Shown one piece after another: positions 51,401 through 58,955 of a stretch of DNA of 64,000 nucleotides; the first letter of the stretch is position 1; each line of letters starts with the position of its first letter. The notes under the pieces were generated by a model. That model ran no database searches. It saw only the letters and a list, made by a program, of their open reading frames with translations, and was not told the origin of the DNA. Source of the DNA: RUG12461 sp045661345. Lineage in GTDB: Bacteria; Bacillota; Clostridia; Lachnospirales; Lachnospiraceae. Position numbers and translations under genes: made by a program. The DNA lies in assembly GCA_045661345.1 (NCBI GenBank), contig JAZRFM010000005.1, forward strand, positions 1-64,000, written 5' to 3'.

Positions 51401-52926
51401 AGCATCTTGTACATGCCCAGCATATTCCGCGCGGTTTTCGAGCTGTTCATGAGCCGTCCCGTTTGCGCTGTCGGATCCTTGATGACCTCCTCTGCATCCT
51501 TCGTCGTGAGGAACTTCTGATCATTCAGCTCCCGGGCGATTTCCCTGTCCCGGTCGTTCATCAGTTTATCCATTTTGGCAGAGGTATCTTCCCGGTTGAT
51601 ATTACCTGATGCCTTCAGCATCGACCGCGTCATGCCCGCTGCTTTATCCTCTTTCGCCTTCTGCTGCTCGTAGCGAAGCATTCTCAGCATGCGTTTCTGG
51701 GGTTCTGTCATTCCCACGCGCCATTTTTTCTTCAGTACCTGCGGCGTCAGTCCCTGTGCTTCCAGCCTTGCCCACTGATCATTGGTCAGATCTTCGTAAT
51801 TGATCTCCTCCGGCTGATTGCCAAAAAAGAAAGTCTTCACGGAGTTCCAGGCTCCCCTGCCCCCCGACTTTTTGGGCTCCTCCTTCTTTTCCTCCAGCTC
51901 CGGGGAAAGGGCACCTACGCGCTTTTGCCCACCTCCAAAGAAGCTCTTGACGGAATTCCACATACCCTTGATGCCCGTTTGCTTTACGCCTTTCCGGGCT
52001 TTCGCTTCCTCATTCAGCGTTCTGGTAAGGGCTGCATCCCTGATGCCCACATTGTTGATGCCCGCCCCCTCGGAGCCGATGACAGCATCCTGTTCCTCCT
52101 CGCTTTGATCCCTGAATTTACTGATCTCCTCCAGGTTCAGTTCCTCACCGCCGTTTTCTTTGATATACTGCGCGGTGAAATCTATCTCCTTCTTGTTCTG
52201 ATATATTCTTCTGGTTGGGGAACGGAGAAAATCGTTCAGCGTCTTTTTATGCGGGGAATTCCCGAATGTATCGACGTTCTCGCCTTCGAGATTAATGCCG
52301 CCGGTGTTCATGGCATTATCCAGCAGGGCCATCTGGTTCAGCAGGGTGCCTTTCTCCGTCATCTGTTCCCGGATATACTGCGCGCCCTTTCTGGTATCCT
52401 GGACGGAATTTTCCGTAATCGTATAGCCTTGTCCCCCGATGCCGGTGCCGCCCAGCATCAGACTGGACAAAATCTTCCCCTCATCATCCCGGGTGTTTAA
52501 TTCTTTTGGCGCCTGATTAAGGAAGTCCATCGCAGCATCGTTCCGGGCTTTCTCAAGTGCTTTGAAGCCTTTCTCGAGCCCGTACTCCGCCTCCTTACGC
52601 AGCAGTTTCTGTTCCTCATCCAGGCCCTTTTCTGCTTCGACCTTTTTCAGGTTCTCAAGAATCCCCTGGTAGGTTTCAACTGCCTTCTGCGCCTTCGTGT
52701 AATCGGTGCTTTTGAGATACTCAGCGCCCTTCTTGAGACTCTCAAGCTGGTTATAAGTGATCAGGATATTGCTGACATGCACGAGAGCCTTCTGACCCTC
52801 CTTCTTGACAGCCTCGTCGTCATAGAGCGCCCTGGTAAAGTCATTCTCAAAGGTCTCCGCCTCAAGCTTCCAGGTCGGATGCTTGTAAACTTCTTCAAAT
52901 GCCTGGGTTTCATATGCTTCAGCCAT
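45463..52926 (-). CDS. Giant protein with a permuted NlpC/P60 (LRAT/Lnb-like) domain candidate
   Basis: This 2,487-residue soluble protein is mostly helical with Lys/Glu-rich segments and lacks a Sec signal or clear membrane helix. Near residues 1885-1995 is a domain with NSYHAWMRINYSKR (His first) and then LVTRNCTSFLADVTQNAG (Cys after). The order His then NC is that of permuted NlpC/P60 proteins such as LRAT-like and Lnb N-terminal domains, which act as hydrolases or acyltransferases. Between them lies a Gly-rich loop, YGPRGGFGVNGFKGG. The flanks carry short hydrophobic stretches (KVAGWGLFAIPHYVGKP; LTVPLLSLFSP) that might touch membranes. LLNKSF near residue 1640 recalls LNKS motifs in the kinase giants. 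It follows the AAA genes directly; an injected effector is inferred. Confidence 0.78.
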   Translation of the reverse strand: MAEAYETQAFEEVYKHPTWKLEAETFENDFTRALYDDEAVKKEGQKALVHVSNILITYNQLESLKKGAEYLKSTDYTKAQKAVETYQGILENLKKVEAEKGLDEEQKLLRKEAEYGLEKGFKALEKARNDAAMDFLNQAPKELNTRDDEGKILSSLMLGGTGIGGQGYTITENSVQDTRKGAQYIREQMTEKGTLLNQMALLDNAMNTGGINLEGENVDTFGNSPHKKTLNDFLRSPTRRIYQNKKEIDFTAQYIKENGGEELNLEEISKFRDQSEEEQDAVIGSEGAGINNVGIRDAALTRTLNEEAKARKGVKQTGIKGMWNSVKSFFGGGQKRVGALSPELEEKKEEPKKSGGRGAWNSVKTFFFGNQPEEINYEDLTNDQWARLEAQGLTPQVLKKKWRVGMTEPQKRMLRMLRYEQQKAKEDKAAGMTRSMLKASGNINREDTSAKMDKLMNDRDREIARELNDQKFLTTKDAEEVIKDPTAQTGRLMNSSKTARNMLGMYKMLTKSEASLFTFRLALLAYLVPTRRNTIYEVMSQSHAAGVKGKEDLTDPALMYETISPYTKEEIREKLPGKKQFPHEKVFMTMVDEYSNLRDDARGISKQEHKDLIPNQKDMSIAEVARELLNPASGLALFARLRLLTDASITDDDIKKHIDRLSAEEQALVNEFMEKLAREQTIKFEDLKKWVEDNGNEIGELDKDLDEKLPAKEKELKDVMTSISNLENGSYVEDRKVRRDLDAKAKELESEIRALQEKKEKRDQLSSERPEKVKDYNERVDWKNNRESQAITAVNKIRKDLFQLLTATPTAYETDLEAQVPALRNRLLVITRLANRFLLDKFEEMPDFEDKYKFKEYQPDREEIYQSQIKEEQAGTLGQSEATKEENRRKAEEEKARIAAEKEMRKGLADRCTAMRNSVKDDEKLLPEGLENKENVDAARVGMAITRVVNTYLNFDPATVVQISDAGFPDVIPRLMRYQMAASQIRELLGKRPDANAAVSEENLQRIRRALSLQNPTRAFLEKRCIHLSTKTYGSLSSGEFDQKMQQIREKEGEGASEEEKEAYKAFQESKEAGDVLGKASEDQEEEIVPGTESGTTYLESLRTLYVELKTSIKREDPGEREFENLSIHLETVINDLSGTFNARTDIGTEAAEIAGNFGVLELSAQRCLEDADEKLSEIIQKIYDKASDMYLKFGQAAYRTVEILSKNNLFQKGDHLWARVMVIGAPLISGGMDSVRPTLEKAGTKKLSKEEIDAEMNELKQDGVSKTTRKMDEDKEAKSLSRFRALLGSADEEEMKRTLESYKRWDREDKDALKNKRKHEKELIDSLDVPEQKKEPEVKPPKPEQEQKEQEKEELKEVKSLTEQEIGRILAEQEKANIEAKEGEEDVLLESLQDFRRSLDRQKTGVLGLFQDKEKNTKIRELREKIETFISLCTKTVLPMEMEDGQVINQDKLSKEYQEQINLLKRKANEIKKYAFADTGSVRADEEADPWKALCRSIYNRFKIFHDSIGNMQMAKPADVMRSNAGADQAHREELRNDISSYAVKQNQDKKLRYVFFLMRGIMYKGETGYAAPKEWHTRKSLQKEMKKNPPKQPVNENDLSIIENVPPVKEEDEPDPVRFSINDTDSENSDILMEDLLNKSFREENQDENIDEDLNHLEEELKDGEYEDENGEQELTDEQKDAAKKVARRLAREEAEALRKQRENARAQVVLPKYEAVRAKRRRYRDDFDLTGEIEPEEALQEPVEQKAVRNRNLRPAASLPTGDKVAKVAGWGLFAIPHYVGKPVKWIGNGIVSGVNFALRWTKKKSSGPDSMQKTSRIATKERQDRIKREISNVKQRPSDQEVMADTSRVPMNWALETAENPELQPTVTVGATGVTDENKTNFVNSYHAWMRINYSKRDPHHGRNIRYRIDVGYGPRGGFGVNGFKGGLLNAADQAATGTLMPGALWDERGSGFANAKTYPVTNRQVNQMLLEAERYPAGGFNLVTRNCTSFLADVTQNAGVNTGDILQKAPIKLGAKYLTVPLLSLFSPVTKMISGAHGLKKSGQDDLSFQRYGEKQITEDEMTLMQEDNGVHTEGYTPLNTLQNIQNSGSNEVNALHSEFSKEVIQDDPGIYIRTAGRKLKEKIRDVIGQEHANAFETGILKASKAYENGVKRFPTATPSLISRLQKNFSENISKTTEFFYSPNGCGGSPELRVLFLEYIGVLNRAKMTYDDAFREALRRENNREFEESDISEQLKALTSGKTQTYSLKTGEGQEEMTSSPSLMIGYAKRGTSVGQTAEVQKKNQNKQNLLNALDTSVDADTAKLWQKESFSDRDVDLAFSTMQNQQESIEHNKMDYQDHYDFTGAEVMQAMIFERIYGGLKGRIEAGSWFKKPAEEQENVDADTYNMRSKQFTDWLKQDMEISANSHPREVEQIEKSIGKRLGLNLAELNREGKAAIQKEYRARLFTNYLVPLLVQAIFKKYGGDQYFSIYGLLKEQFAGE

Positions 52927-53007
52927 GATGGATCCCCCTTTGTGCTTGGGTTGTAGGATTTGGTGCCCTTTCCGGGCGGTTTGACCATACAGCCTGTATT
53001 CCGGGTT

Positions 53008-55227
53008 CTACTCTTCCCGGTACCCCCGTATGATCGCCTGCTGCAGTTCTGTGCCGATGCCCATACGTCCGGTCTTCATGCATTCCGCATCGACGGCCTC
53101 CACGAGATCCTGATAGTTCACCTCTCGGTTTTCCGCAGCGGCGCGATACGCGACCTCCACGGAAATGGATTTGATGTTGCTGCCTGTCAGGGGCAGTGCC
53201 TGTGCCAGGAGCCTGAAATCGATTTCCGCCGAAAGGGGCGTCCCCTTCGGAAATGCGTTTCTCCAAAGAGAAAGGCGCGTCTCCTCCGAGGGCTCCTCCA
53301 CGGGAATCATGTAGGTAATCCGGCGCTTAAAGGCTGCGTCAAAGCTCTGCATGTTGTTGGTTGCGAGGATCGAGATCCCCGGATACTCCTCGATCTTCTG
53401 CAGAAGGTAACTCGTCTCCGCGTTTGCATACTTATCGTGGGAGGAGGATACCTCTGTCCGTTTTGAAAACAGCGAATCCGCCTCATCAAAGAACAGAATC
53501 GCATTGGAGTTTTTTGCGGCGTCAAACACCGCACCCAGATTCTTTTCCGTCTCGCCGATGTATTTGCTGCTGATCTGCGAAAGGTCGATCCGGTAAATAT
53601 CAAGTCCCAGTTCTTTTGCAAGAACCTGTGCCGCCATGGTCTTGCCGGTGCCGGGGGGACCGTATAAAACCACCGAAATGCCGCGCCCGTAAGGAAGCTT
53701 TCTGCCAAAGCCGAAGTCGTCGTTGACCGTTTTGCGGTACAACACCCGGTCGCAGACCTTGCGGAGAGACTTCTCCGCACGGGGATCCACCTTGAGATCC
53801 TCCCAGGTAAAGGGACTGAGCAGGCGCTTCGCCGTGTCCTTGAACTGCACGGCACAAATCCGGCGGATCTGCTCCTCCAGACCTTCCTTTGTCAGTTTAT
53901 ACGAATCATCCGCGGCGGCGGCAATATGAATTGCGTTGATCAGTGCTTCCCTGATCCGCCCGGGGTTCATGGAGTATTTGGAAACCAGCTCCGCAAGATC
54001 CAGATCCCCCGGATAAACGGCGTTTTCCTCTCTGGCAAATGTCGTCCAAAGGGAAAGCTGCGCCGAAAAATCCGCTTCCGGCATATTGATCCGGTAAATG
54101 GTACCCGTAAGACTCTCCTCCGCAAGTTCCGACAGAGGTTTCCTGGTTCCGATAAAAATCAGATCCAGGGAGCTTTGCAGCTCCGAAAGGAAATAGGTGG
54201 CGGGAAAAACCCCCTGCCCCTCTTCCACATTGGCAAGGTAAAGCAGGACGTCCGAAAAAACGGATTTCAGAACCAGCTCTTTTGCCATACTCTGCTGGCG
54301 GTTTCCGTCCAGGGTGAGCAGCTTTTTCATGTCCACCGCGATCACGGGGGTATTCGCATCCGCGGAAAGCAGGCGCATCAAAAATTCCCTGCCGCTGCCG
54401 TCTTCCCCGCACAGCTCCACGATCCCGGTGCGTTCCGATCCGAGGATCGATGCGTAGACGTGCTCCAGCTCCTCTACGGTCTTCGGGAAGCAGACATAAT
54501 CGCTGTCCTCCGCCGGCCGCAAATAGGATGCGCACAGCCGCAGATCCCCCAGCGCTTTTGTTTCTCCGCAGGAGGACAGCAGCGCCGTCCTGCACAGCCG
54601 CACGGGGCGAAACAGCTCCTCCGTATCCCGTTTCGGATCCGCATTTTCGAGAAAATACCGGTTCAAGAAGGAATCGGGGTTCAGAAGATCCGCCGGATTC
54701 CGTTCCTCTCTGGTCAGATACAGCCTGGCAAAGTCCAGGGCCAGCGCAGGGGTCGGATGTGCGCTCTCCTCCTTTTCTCCCTGCAAAAGGCCGAAGATCC
54801 GGTGATATTTCCGGTTTCTCGCAAAGGCCAGAGACAGGAGATACAGCAGAAATTCGATCTGGCTGATCCACCCGCCGGTGAGGATGCTCATGATCGGCAG
54901 CAACCGCCTCTGCTCCACCGCCTCTCCCATCACAAGTTCATCATAAACGGCCCGCACCCGGTCAAAAGCGGGAAACGTGGTCTCCACATGGGGCTCCAGA
55001 GAGAGCATCAGGGAAACATCGCCGGGGATGGCGCCGATCCGGTCCACCAGTTCCTCCGGGTGCTCCTCCCGCTGATAGATCCCGATGAGGCAGAGCATAT
55101 CCACAAAAGAAAGCCATGCCAAAAGCTCCTCCTCAGCCGTGGTGACCGGCATATGGGGAAGCGCCTGTTCATAAAACTCCAGAAACTCATAGGGATCCTG
55201 TTTGCTTTCAGTCTCCTGCTCGCTCAA
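53008..55227 (-). CDS. Double AAA+ ATPase, injection-system type (second copy)
   Basis: The 739-residue protein has a degenerate first ATPase half (GEDGSGREFLMRLL near residue 270) and an active C-terminal AAA+ domain. Walker A is VLYGPPGTGKTMAAQVLA (near 524), Walker B is ILFFDEADSLFSKR (near 577), sensor 1 is ILATNN, and an Arg-finger-like FDAAFKRRITY follows. This architecture resembles the AAA+ protein of extracellular contractile injection systems (Afp15-like), thought to act in assembly or sheath recycling. It overlaps the upstream AAA gene by 4 bp (ATGA), so the two are probably made in fixed ratio and may form a hetero-complex. It is followed after 81 bp by the NlpC-like giant. Confidence 0.85.
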   Translation of the reverse strand: MSEQETESKQDPYEFLEFYEQALPHMPVTTAEEELLAWLSFVDMLCLIGIYQREEHPEELVDRIGAIPGDVSLMLSLEPHVETTFPAFDRVRAVYDELVMGEAVEQRRLLPIMSILTGGWISQIEFLLYLLSLAFARNRKYHRIFGLLQGEKEESAHPTPALALDFARLYLTREERNPADLLNPDSFLNRYFLENADPKRDTEELFRPVRLCRTALLSSCGETKALGDLRLCASYLRPAEDSDYVCFPKTVEELEHVYASILGSERTGIVELCGEDGSGREFLMRLLSADANTPVIAVDMKKLLTLDGNRQQSMAKELVLKSVFSDVLLYLANVEEGQGVFPATYFLSELQSSLDLIFIGTRKPLSELAEESLTGTIYRINMPEADFSAQLSLWTTFAREENAVYPGDLDLAELVSKYSMNPGRIREALINAIHIAAAADDSYKLTKEGLEEQIRRICAVQFKDTAKRLLSPFTWEDLKVDPRAEKSLRKVCDRVLYRKTVNDDFGFGRKLPYGRGISVVLYGPPGTGKTMAAQVLAKELGLDIYRIDLSQISSKYIGETEKNLGAVFDAAKNSNAILFFDEADSLFSKRTEVSSSHDKYANAETSYLLQKIEEYPGISILATNNMQSFDAAFKRRITYMIPVEEPSEETRLSLWRNAFPKGTPLSAEIDFRLLAQALPLTGSNIKSISVEVAYRAAAENREVNYQDLVEAVDAECMKTGRMGIGTELQQAIIRGYREE

Positions 55228-57638
55228 AAGCCCTGAGCCTCCTCTCCGAAGATCATGTCCGCATAGGGCTCAAAGTCCGCCCTTGTGAAGACACGGCCGA
55301 CCTTCACGAATTCGTACTGGATCGCCTTCAGATAATGGCGCATGCAGACCTTTCCTTCGGCAGTCTCGTCCTCCGCCGCCAGGAAGGCTGCATTCAGCAC
55401 ACAGTTCTTGATATTACCGCCGGCAAACTCAAACTTCTCAGCGATAAACCGGAAATCCACATCCTCGCCCAAAGGCGTTGTTTTCGGCACCGTGGTGGTC
55501 CAGAGCATCTCCCGCGTATCCTCGTTGGGGAACTGGAATTCCACGATGTATTTCATCCGGCGGAAGAAAGCCGGGTCAATGTTGTGCTTGTAGTTGGTAG
55601 CCAACACGCACACCCCGTCGTATGCTTCCATTTCCTGCAGGAGGAGTGCCGTCTTGTTGTTGGCCGACGCCTGATTGGAGCCGCCGTCATCAGAACGCTT
55701 TGCAAAGATGGTATCGCACTCATCAAAGAACAGAACCACGTTACACTTTTTGGCTTCGCGGAAAATCATGGACAGGGATTTCTCCGTTTCACCCACGTAT
55801 TTATCCACGACCTTGGAAATATCCACGCGGTAAAGCTCCAGATTCAGCTCGTGGGCAAGCACCTGCGCCATCATGGACTTACCGGTACCGGGTGCCCCGT
55901 AAAGCAACACGGTCAAGCCGCGGCCGTAAGGGTATTTCTTCATGTAGTTCCAGTCTTCGTAGACCTGCTTCTTGTTGTTCATCTGCTCGATGGCGTGCCC
56001 GATCTGCTCGCGCTGATCCTTGTTCATGACGATATCTTCGAATCCAAACTTCGCCTCCACCCTGGTGGCCTTGGCGGACAGCTCGGAGGACATCTGCGCG
56101 TTGCAGCTCTTGAACAGCGTGGCGCGGTTGACCTTGTCGGCCTGATCCATCACTGCAAGGGACCGGCTGTAATGAATCGCGTCCCGGATCTTGCCGGGGG
56201 TAAACAAAAACTTGGTGGACATCTCAAAGAAGTCCACATCCGTATCAAAGTCAAACCCCTTGGCGTAATAGTTCCAGCAGGCCACACGACCGTCGATATC
56301 CGGCGGATTCAGATCCAGCAGCGTCACCTGCTCCTTGGTGATCTCCTTAAAGTTGATGGTCTCCTTGGAGTTCGCGAACACCGTGATGCCTTTTTCCGTC
56401 AGCTTCGTGAAAAACAGATCCATGTAGCCGAAAAACTTTTCTTTTTCCTCTTCCCGGTACTGCAGCTCATCCAGCACGCAGCAGCCGTCCATGAGGATAC
56501 ACTCTCTCGTCGCCGCCCAGATCGCCTTTTCCACGTACGCATAATCATAGACAAACAGCTTTTTGCAGTTGACCGTGATGGCCTGCAGTCCGTTTTTCTT
56601 GCAGAAGGTTCGTACGAAGAATTTGCGGCCGGATCCGTCGTCTCCGTGATAGGAAAACAGCCGGCTTCCCTCCTTGTAGGCGATCTCCATGGCCTCCAGC
56701 ACGGTTTGATTGCAGAGGATCTCGTCCAGCTCCTCATTCTCCTTCGTCAGCTTGCGCATAAAGCGGATATAGTTTTCATCCAGCTTCATGCGGTCACGTC
56801 CGAAGAGGTAGTCGATGATCCGCTTGTCCGGTGATACCACGGTGGAAAAGGGCATGGAGGGGATCACATGCAGATCCAGCACCGGCAGCAGCTGCTCCAG
56901 ACATACCGACATATCACCGTAGGCACCCGTGATGGAATACTTTTTCCCGAAATAGAGCTTGCCCGCGGACTCAATGGTGGGGGAGGACAGGTTTGCGTTT
57001 TCGTTGACGTTCTGGAAAATCCCGGCATAGTCCGTCTGGGTCGAAGACAGGACGCCGCAGGCAAAGCAGAACACCGTAAAGGGATCGAAGCCCATCTTTT
57101 TGCAAAGCTCATAGAAGGGCATCACTACGCCGGCCTCTGCGGAGGCTTCCGCACGCTCCTGAATCTCAATGATCCGGTTGGTCACATCGAGCCTCACGAT
57201 CTCGATGTCCGGCGCACTCTTGCTCTCGCCATCGCCTCCCATGTCTCCGAAGAGACTGCCCAAATCCACGCTGCTGTCTTCTTCCTCCGCTTCGTCCTCC
57301 GCGCCGAAGAAATCCAGCATACTGAGCAGATCCTCTTCCAGGCTGTCGCCCTCCTCCGCCGGGGGCTCGGCATCACTCTCCGCCGCCTCTTCTGCCGCCT
57401 CTTCCGCCGTTTCGCTGTCTTCTTCCTTTTTTTCTTCCTCCTCCTGGATACTGAAGCGCTGTACCTGCTCCTTGGCAGCGTCGCTGGCGATTTCCAGATC
57501 CGGATACAGGACGCTCTTGTAGCCTCCCTGACCGTTGGCGTACAGGAGCTTCAGGTCTTCCAGATAAACGTGAAGACAACGGTTCACGCAGTCAAAGATG
57601 TTGCTCATGTATTCATCGTAGCTTTTAAAAGGTTCCAA
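55224..57638 (-). CDS. Double AAA+ ATPase, injection-system type (first copy)
   Basis: The 804-residue protein has an acidic insert at about 72-135 (EEEEKKEEDSETAEEAAEEA) and a degenerate ATPase half (GDDGSGRKFFVRTF, CVLDELQYREEE). The active AAA+ domain shows VLLYGAPGTGKSMMAQVLAH (Walker A near 585), VVLFFDECDTIFAKR (Walker B near 637), VLATNYKHNIDPAFFRR and a C-terminal lid. It is clearly homologous to the next gene but not the same, suggesting two specialised subunits. The start is TTG at 57638 with AAGGAGGCAAAAGAAT ideally placed, an unusual start that may limit its level. It lies 42 bp downstream of a small gene that opens the array. Confidence 0.87.
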   Translation of the reverse strand: MEPFKSYDEYMSNIFDCVNRCLHVYLEDLKLLYANGQGGYKSVLYPDLEIASDAAKEQVQRFSIQEEEEKKEEDSETAEEAAEEAAESDAEPPAEEGDSLEEDLLSMLDFFGAEDEAEEEDSSVDLGSLFGDMGGDGESKSAPDIEIVRLDVTNRIIEIQERAEASAEAGVVMPFYELCKKMGFDPFTVFCFACGVLSSTQTDYAGIFQNVNENANLSSPTIESAGKLYFGKKYSITGAYGDMSVCLEQLLPVLDLHVIPSMPFSTVVSPDKRIIDYLFGRDRMKLDENYIRFMRKLTKENEELDEILCNQTVLEAMEIAYKEGSRLFSYHGDDGSGRKFFVRTFCKKNGLQAITVNCKKLFVYDYAYVEKAIWAATRECILMDGCCVLDELQYREEEKEKFFGYMDLFFTKLTEKGITVFANSKETINFKEITKEQVTLLDLNPPDIDGRVACWNYYAKGFDFDTDVDFFEMSTKFLFTPGKIRDAIHYSRSLAVMDQADKVNRATLFKSCNAQMSSELSAKATRVEAKFGFEDIVMNKDQREQIGHAIEQMNNKKQVYEDWNYMKKYPYGRGLTVLLYGAPGTGKSMMAQVLAHELNLELYRVDISKVVDKYVGETEKSLSMIFREAKKCNVVLFFDECDTIFAKRSDDGGSNQASANNKTALLLQEMEAYDGVCVLATNYKHNIDPAFFRRMKYIVEFQFPNEDTREMLWTTTVPKTTPLGEDVDFRFIAEKFEFAGGNIKNCVLNAAFLAAEDETAEGKVCMRHYLKAIQYEFVKVGRVFTRADFEPYADMIFGEEAQGF

Positions 57639-57680
57639 ATTCTTTTGCCTCCTTTGTGGATTTATGGCTTACCGGGCATC

Positions 57681-57917
57681 TCATTCTCTCGTGACGCGGA
57701 AGAGTGCCGTGCGTTCAAAAACACTGGGTGCTGTGTTGATGGATTTGTCATCCTTGTTTGCGAATACACCCTCGTCCTCATTCAGGGGCTTCCACTTCGG
57801 CGCATCCTCGTACATGTAGCCCATGTTATCCTCTTCATTTTCCCAGAAATCCTTTTTGTCCTTCTTTTCCCTGATCGCTCGTTTTCCTTCGTTCAGTACC
57901 CGTTCTGTCAGCTTCAT
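57681..57917 (-). CDS. Small hypothetical protein opening the long array
   Basis: The 78-residue protein is highly charged (VLNEGKRAIREKKDKKDFWE) with a C-terminus ending SVFERTALFRVTRE and no membrane segment. I recognise no family. The ATG follows GGGAGGAAATTGTC and lies downstream of an extended -10 promoter, so it is the first gene of the minus-strand array with the AAA ATPases. A small adaptor for the ATPases is possible but only by position. Confidence 0.6.
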   Translation of the reverse strand: MKLTERVLNEGKRAIREKKDKKDFWENEEDNMGYMYEDAPKWKPLNEDEGVFANKDDKSINTAPSVFERTALFRVTRE

Positions 57918-57967
57918 GACAATTTCCTCCCGAAAAAAAGATTTCCTTAATCTATGCGTTTCAGTTC

Positions 57968-57996
57968 TTGCATTCGGAACGCGAGTGTGCTATAGT
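57968..57996 (+). promoter_or_regulatory. Sigma-A promoter of the divergent plus-strand operon
   Basis: TTGCAT (57968-57973), a 17-bp spacer and TATAGT (57991-57996) precede the HATPase gene at 58057 by about 60 bp. Confidence 0.7.
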
Positions 57997-58014
57997 GGAT
58001 GAGGCAAAACTATA

Positions 58015-58023
58015 ATTATATCA
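58015..58023 (-). promoter_or_regulatory. Extended -10 promoter for the long minus-strand array
   Basis: TGATATAAT on the minus strand is a perfect -10 box with the TGn extension. It lies about 100 bp upstream of the ATG at 57917. No good -35 is visible at 17 bp, which extended -10 promoters tolerate. It overlaps the divergent plus-strand transcript. Confidence 0.5.
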
Positions 58024-58056
58024 TAAAAAGCCAGTTCAATAAAGGAGTTTTTCAAA

Positions 58057-58938
58057 ATGTCCCGATTACAAAAGATTCTGTTATTCGCCACTGCTGTTGC
58101 GTACGCTTTGACGCTCTATGCGTTCCTGCGGTTGGATATGTGGCTTCTGTTGATCTGCTTCATTATCCACAGCGTGACCCTGATCATTTTCTCCTTCCTC
58201 TGCTATCAGGCGAGCCAGACACCGGATGAGGATGTGATAGAGCTTGAGGATCGTCTCGTTACCGTCAAGGAGGAATGGAAAGCCGAGACCGATGATCTGC
58301 ACATCCAGCTGGAGGAAAAAGAGCTTGCCCTCTCCCAGAAGGACGGTGAGCTGGCTGCGCTCCGGGCGGACTGCACACGGCTTCAGTCGGAGCTTGATCA
58401 GGCACATACCGATCTGGATGATGCCAAGGCCGCTCCCGAGGACGGGATCGACACCAGTATCCTGCCGGGCTTCCTGCCGGATCGCGCCGAGAGCGCTACG
58501 GTCAGCGTGATTGAGATTGCAAAGAGCGTTTCCCGCGAGCTGAAGGACGATGCCATCAAAGCCGGTGTCACCATCACGGTGACCGAGGTGGAGGAGCAGC
58601 TCCTGGTCAAGGCGGATCCGAATATGCTTCGGATTCTTTTCCGGAATATCGTAGACAACGCCATTAAGTATATGAACCGTCACGGCTCCCTGATCATTAC
58701 CGTTTCCTCCATCGAGGATGATATCTTCATCGTCTGCAAGGACACCGGAGAAGGTCTCGCCGCCGAGGAGACGAATCATATTTTCGAGCTCAACTATCAG
58801 GGCAGCAACCGGATCAGCGGCAATGGTCTCGGTCTGTACCAGGCAAAGGCGATCGTTACTTATTACGGCGGTACGATCTACGCCAAGAGCACGCCCGGTA
58901 AGGGAATGGGCATCTATATTCAGCTTCCTACCACCTGA
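58057..58938 (+). CDS. Membrane HATPase (histidine-kinase-like) protein without a clear phosphoacceptor
   Basis: The 293-residue protein has two N-terminal membrane helices (about residues 7-48), a long coiled coil (about 65-130) and a C-terminal GHKL ATPase domain. That domain has N-box RNIVDNAIKYM, G1 DTGEGL, F-box-like FELNYQG and G2 GNGLGLYQAKAIV. The region where a DHp His would sit (IEIAKSVSRELKDDAIKAGV) has no His, so it may act as an ATP-sensing or partner-controlling protein rather than a classic sensor kinase. It starts after AAAGGAG at 58057 and is co-transcribed with the SH3-like gene 17 bp downstream. Neither strand has a response regulator gene nearby. Confidence 0.82.
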   Translation: MSRLQKILLFATAVAYALTLYAFLRLDMWLLLICFIIHSVTLIIFSFLCYQASQTPDEDVIELEDRLVTVKEEWKAETDDLHIQLEEKELALSQKDGELAALRADCTRLQSELDQAHTDLDDAKAAPEDGIDTSILPGFLPDRAESATVSVIEIAKSVSRELKDDAIKAGVTITVTEVEEQLLVKADPNMLRILFRNIVDNAIKYMNRHGSLIITVSSIEDDIFIVCKDTGEGLAAEETNHIFELNYQGSNRISGNGLGLYQAKAIVTYYGGTIYAKSTPGKGMGIYIQLPTT

Positions 58939-58955
58939 TCGGGATCGGATGAAAC

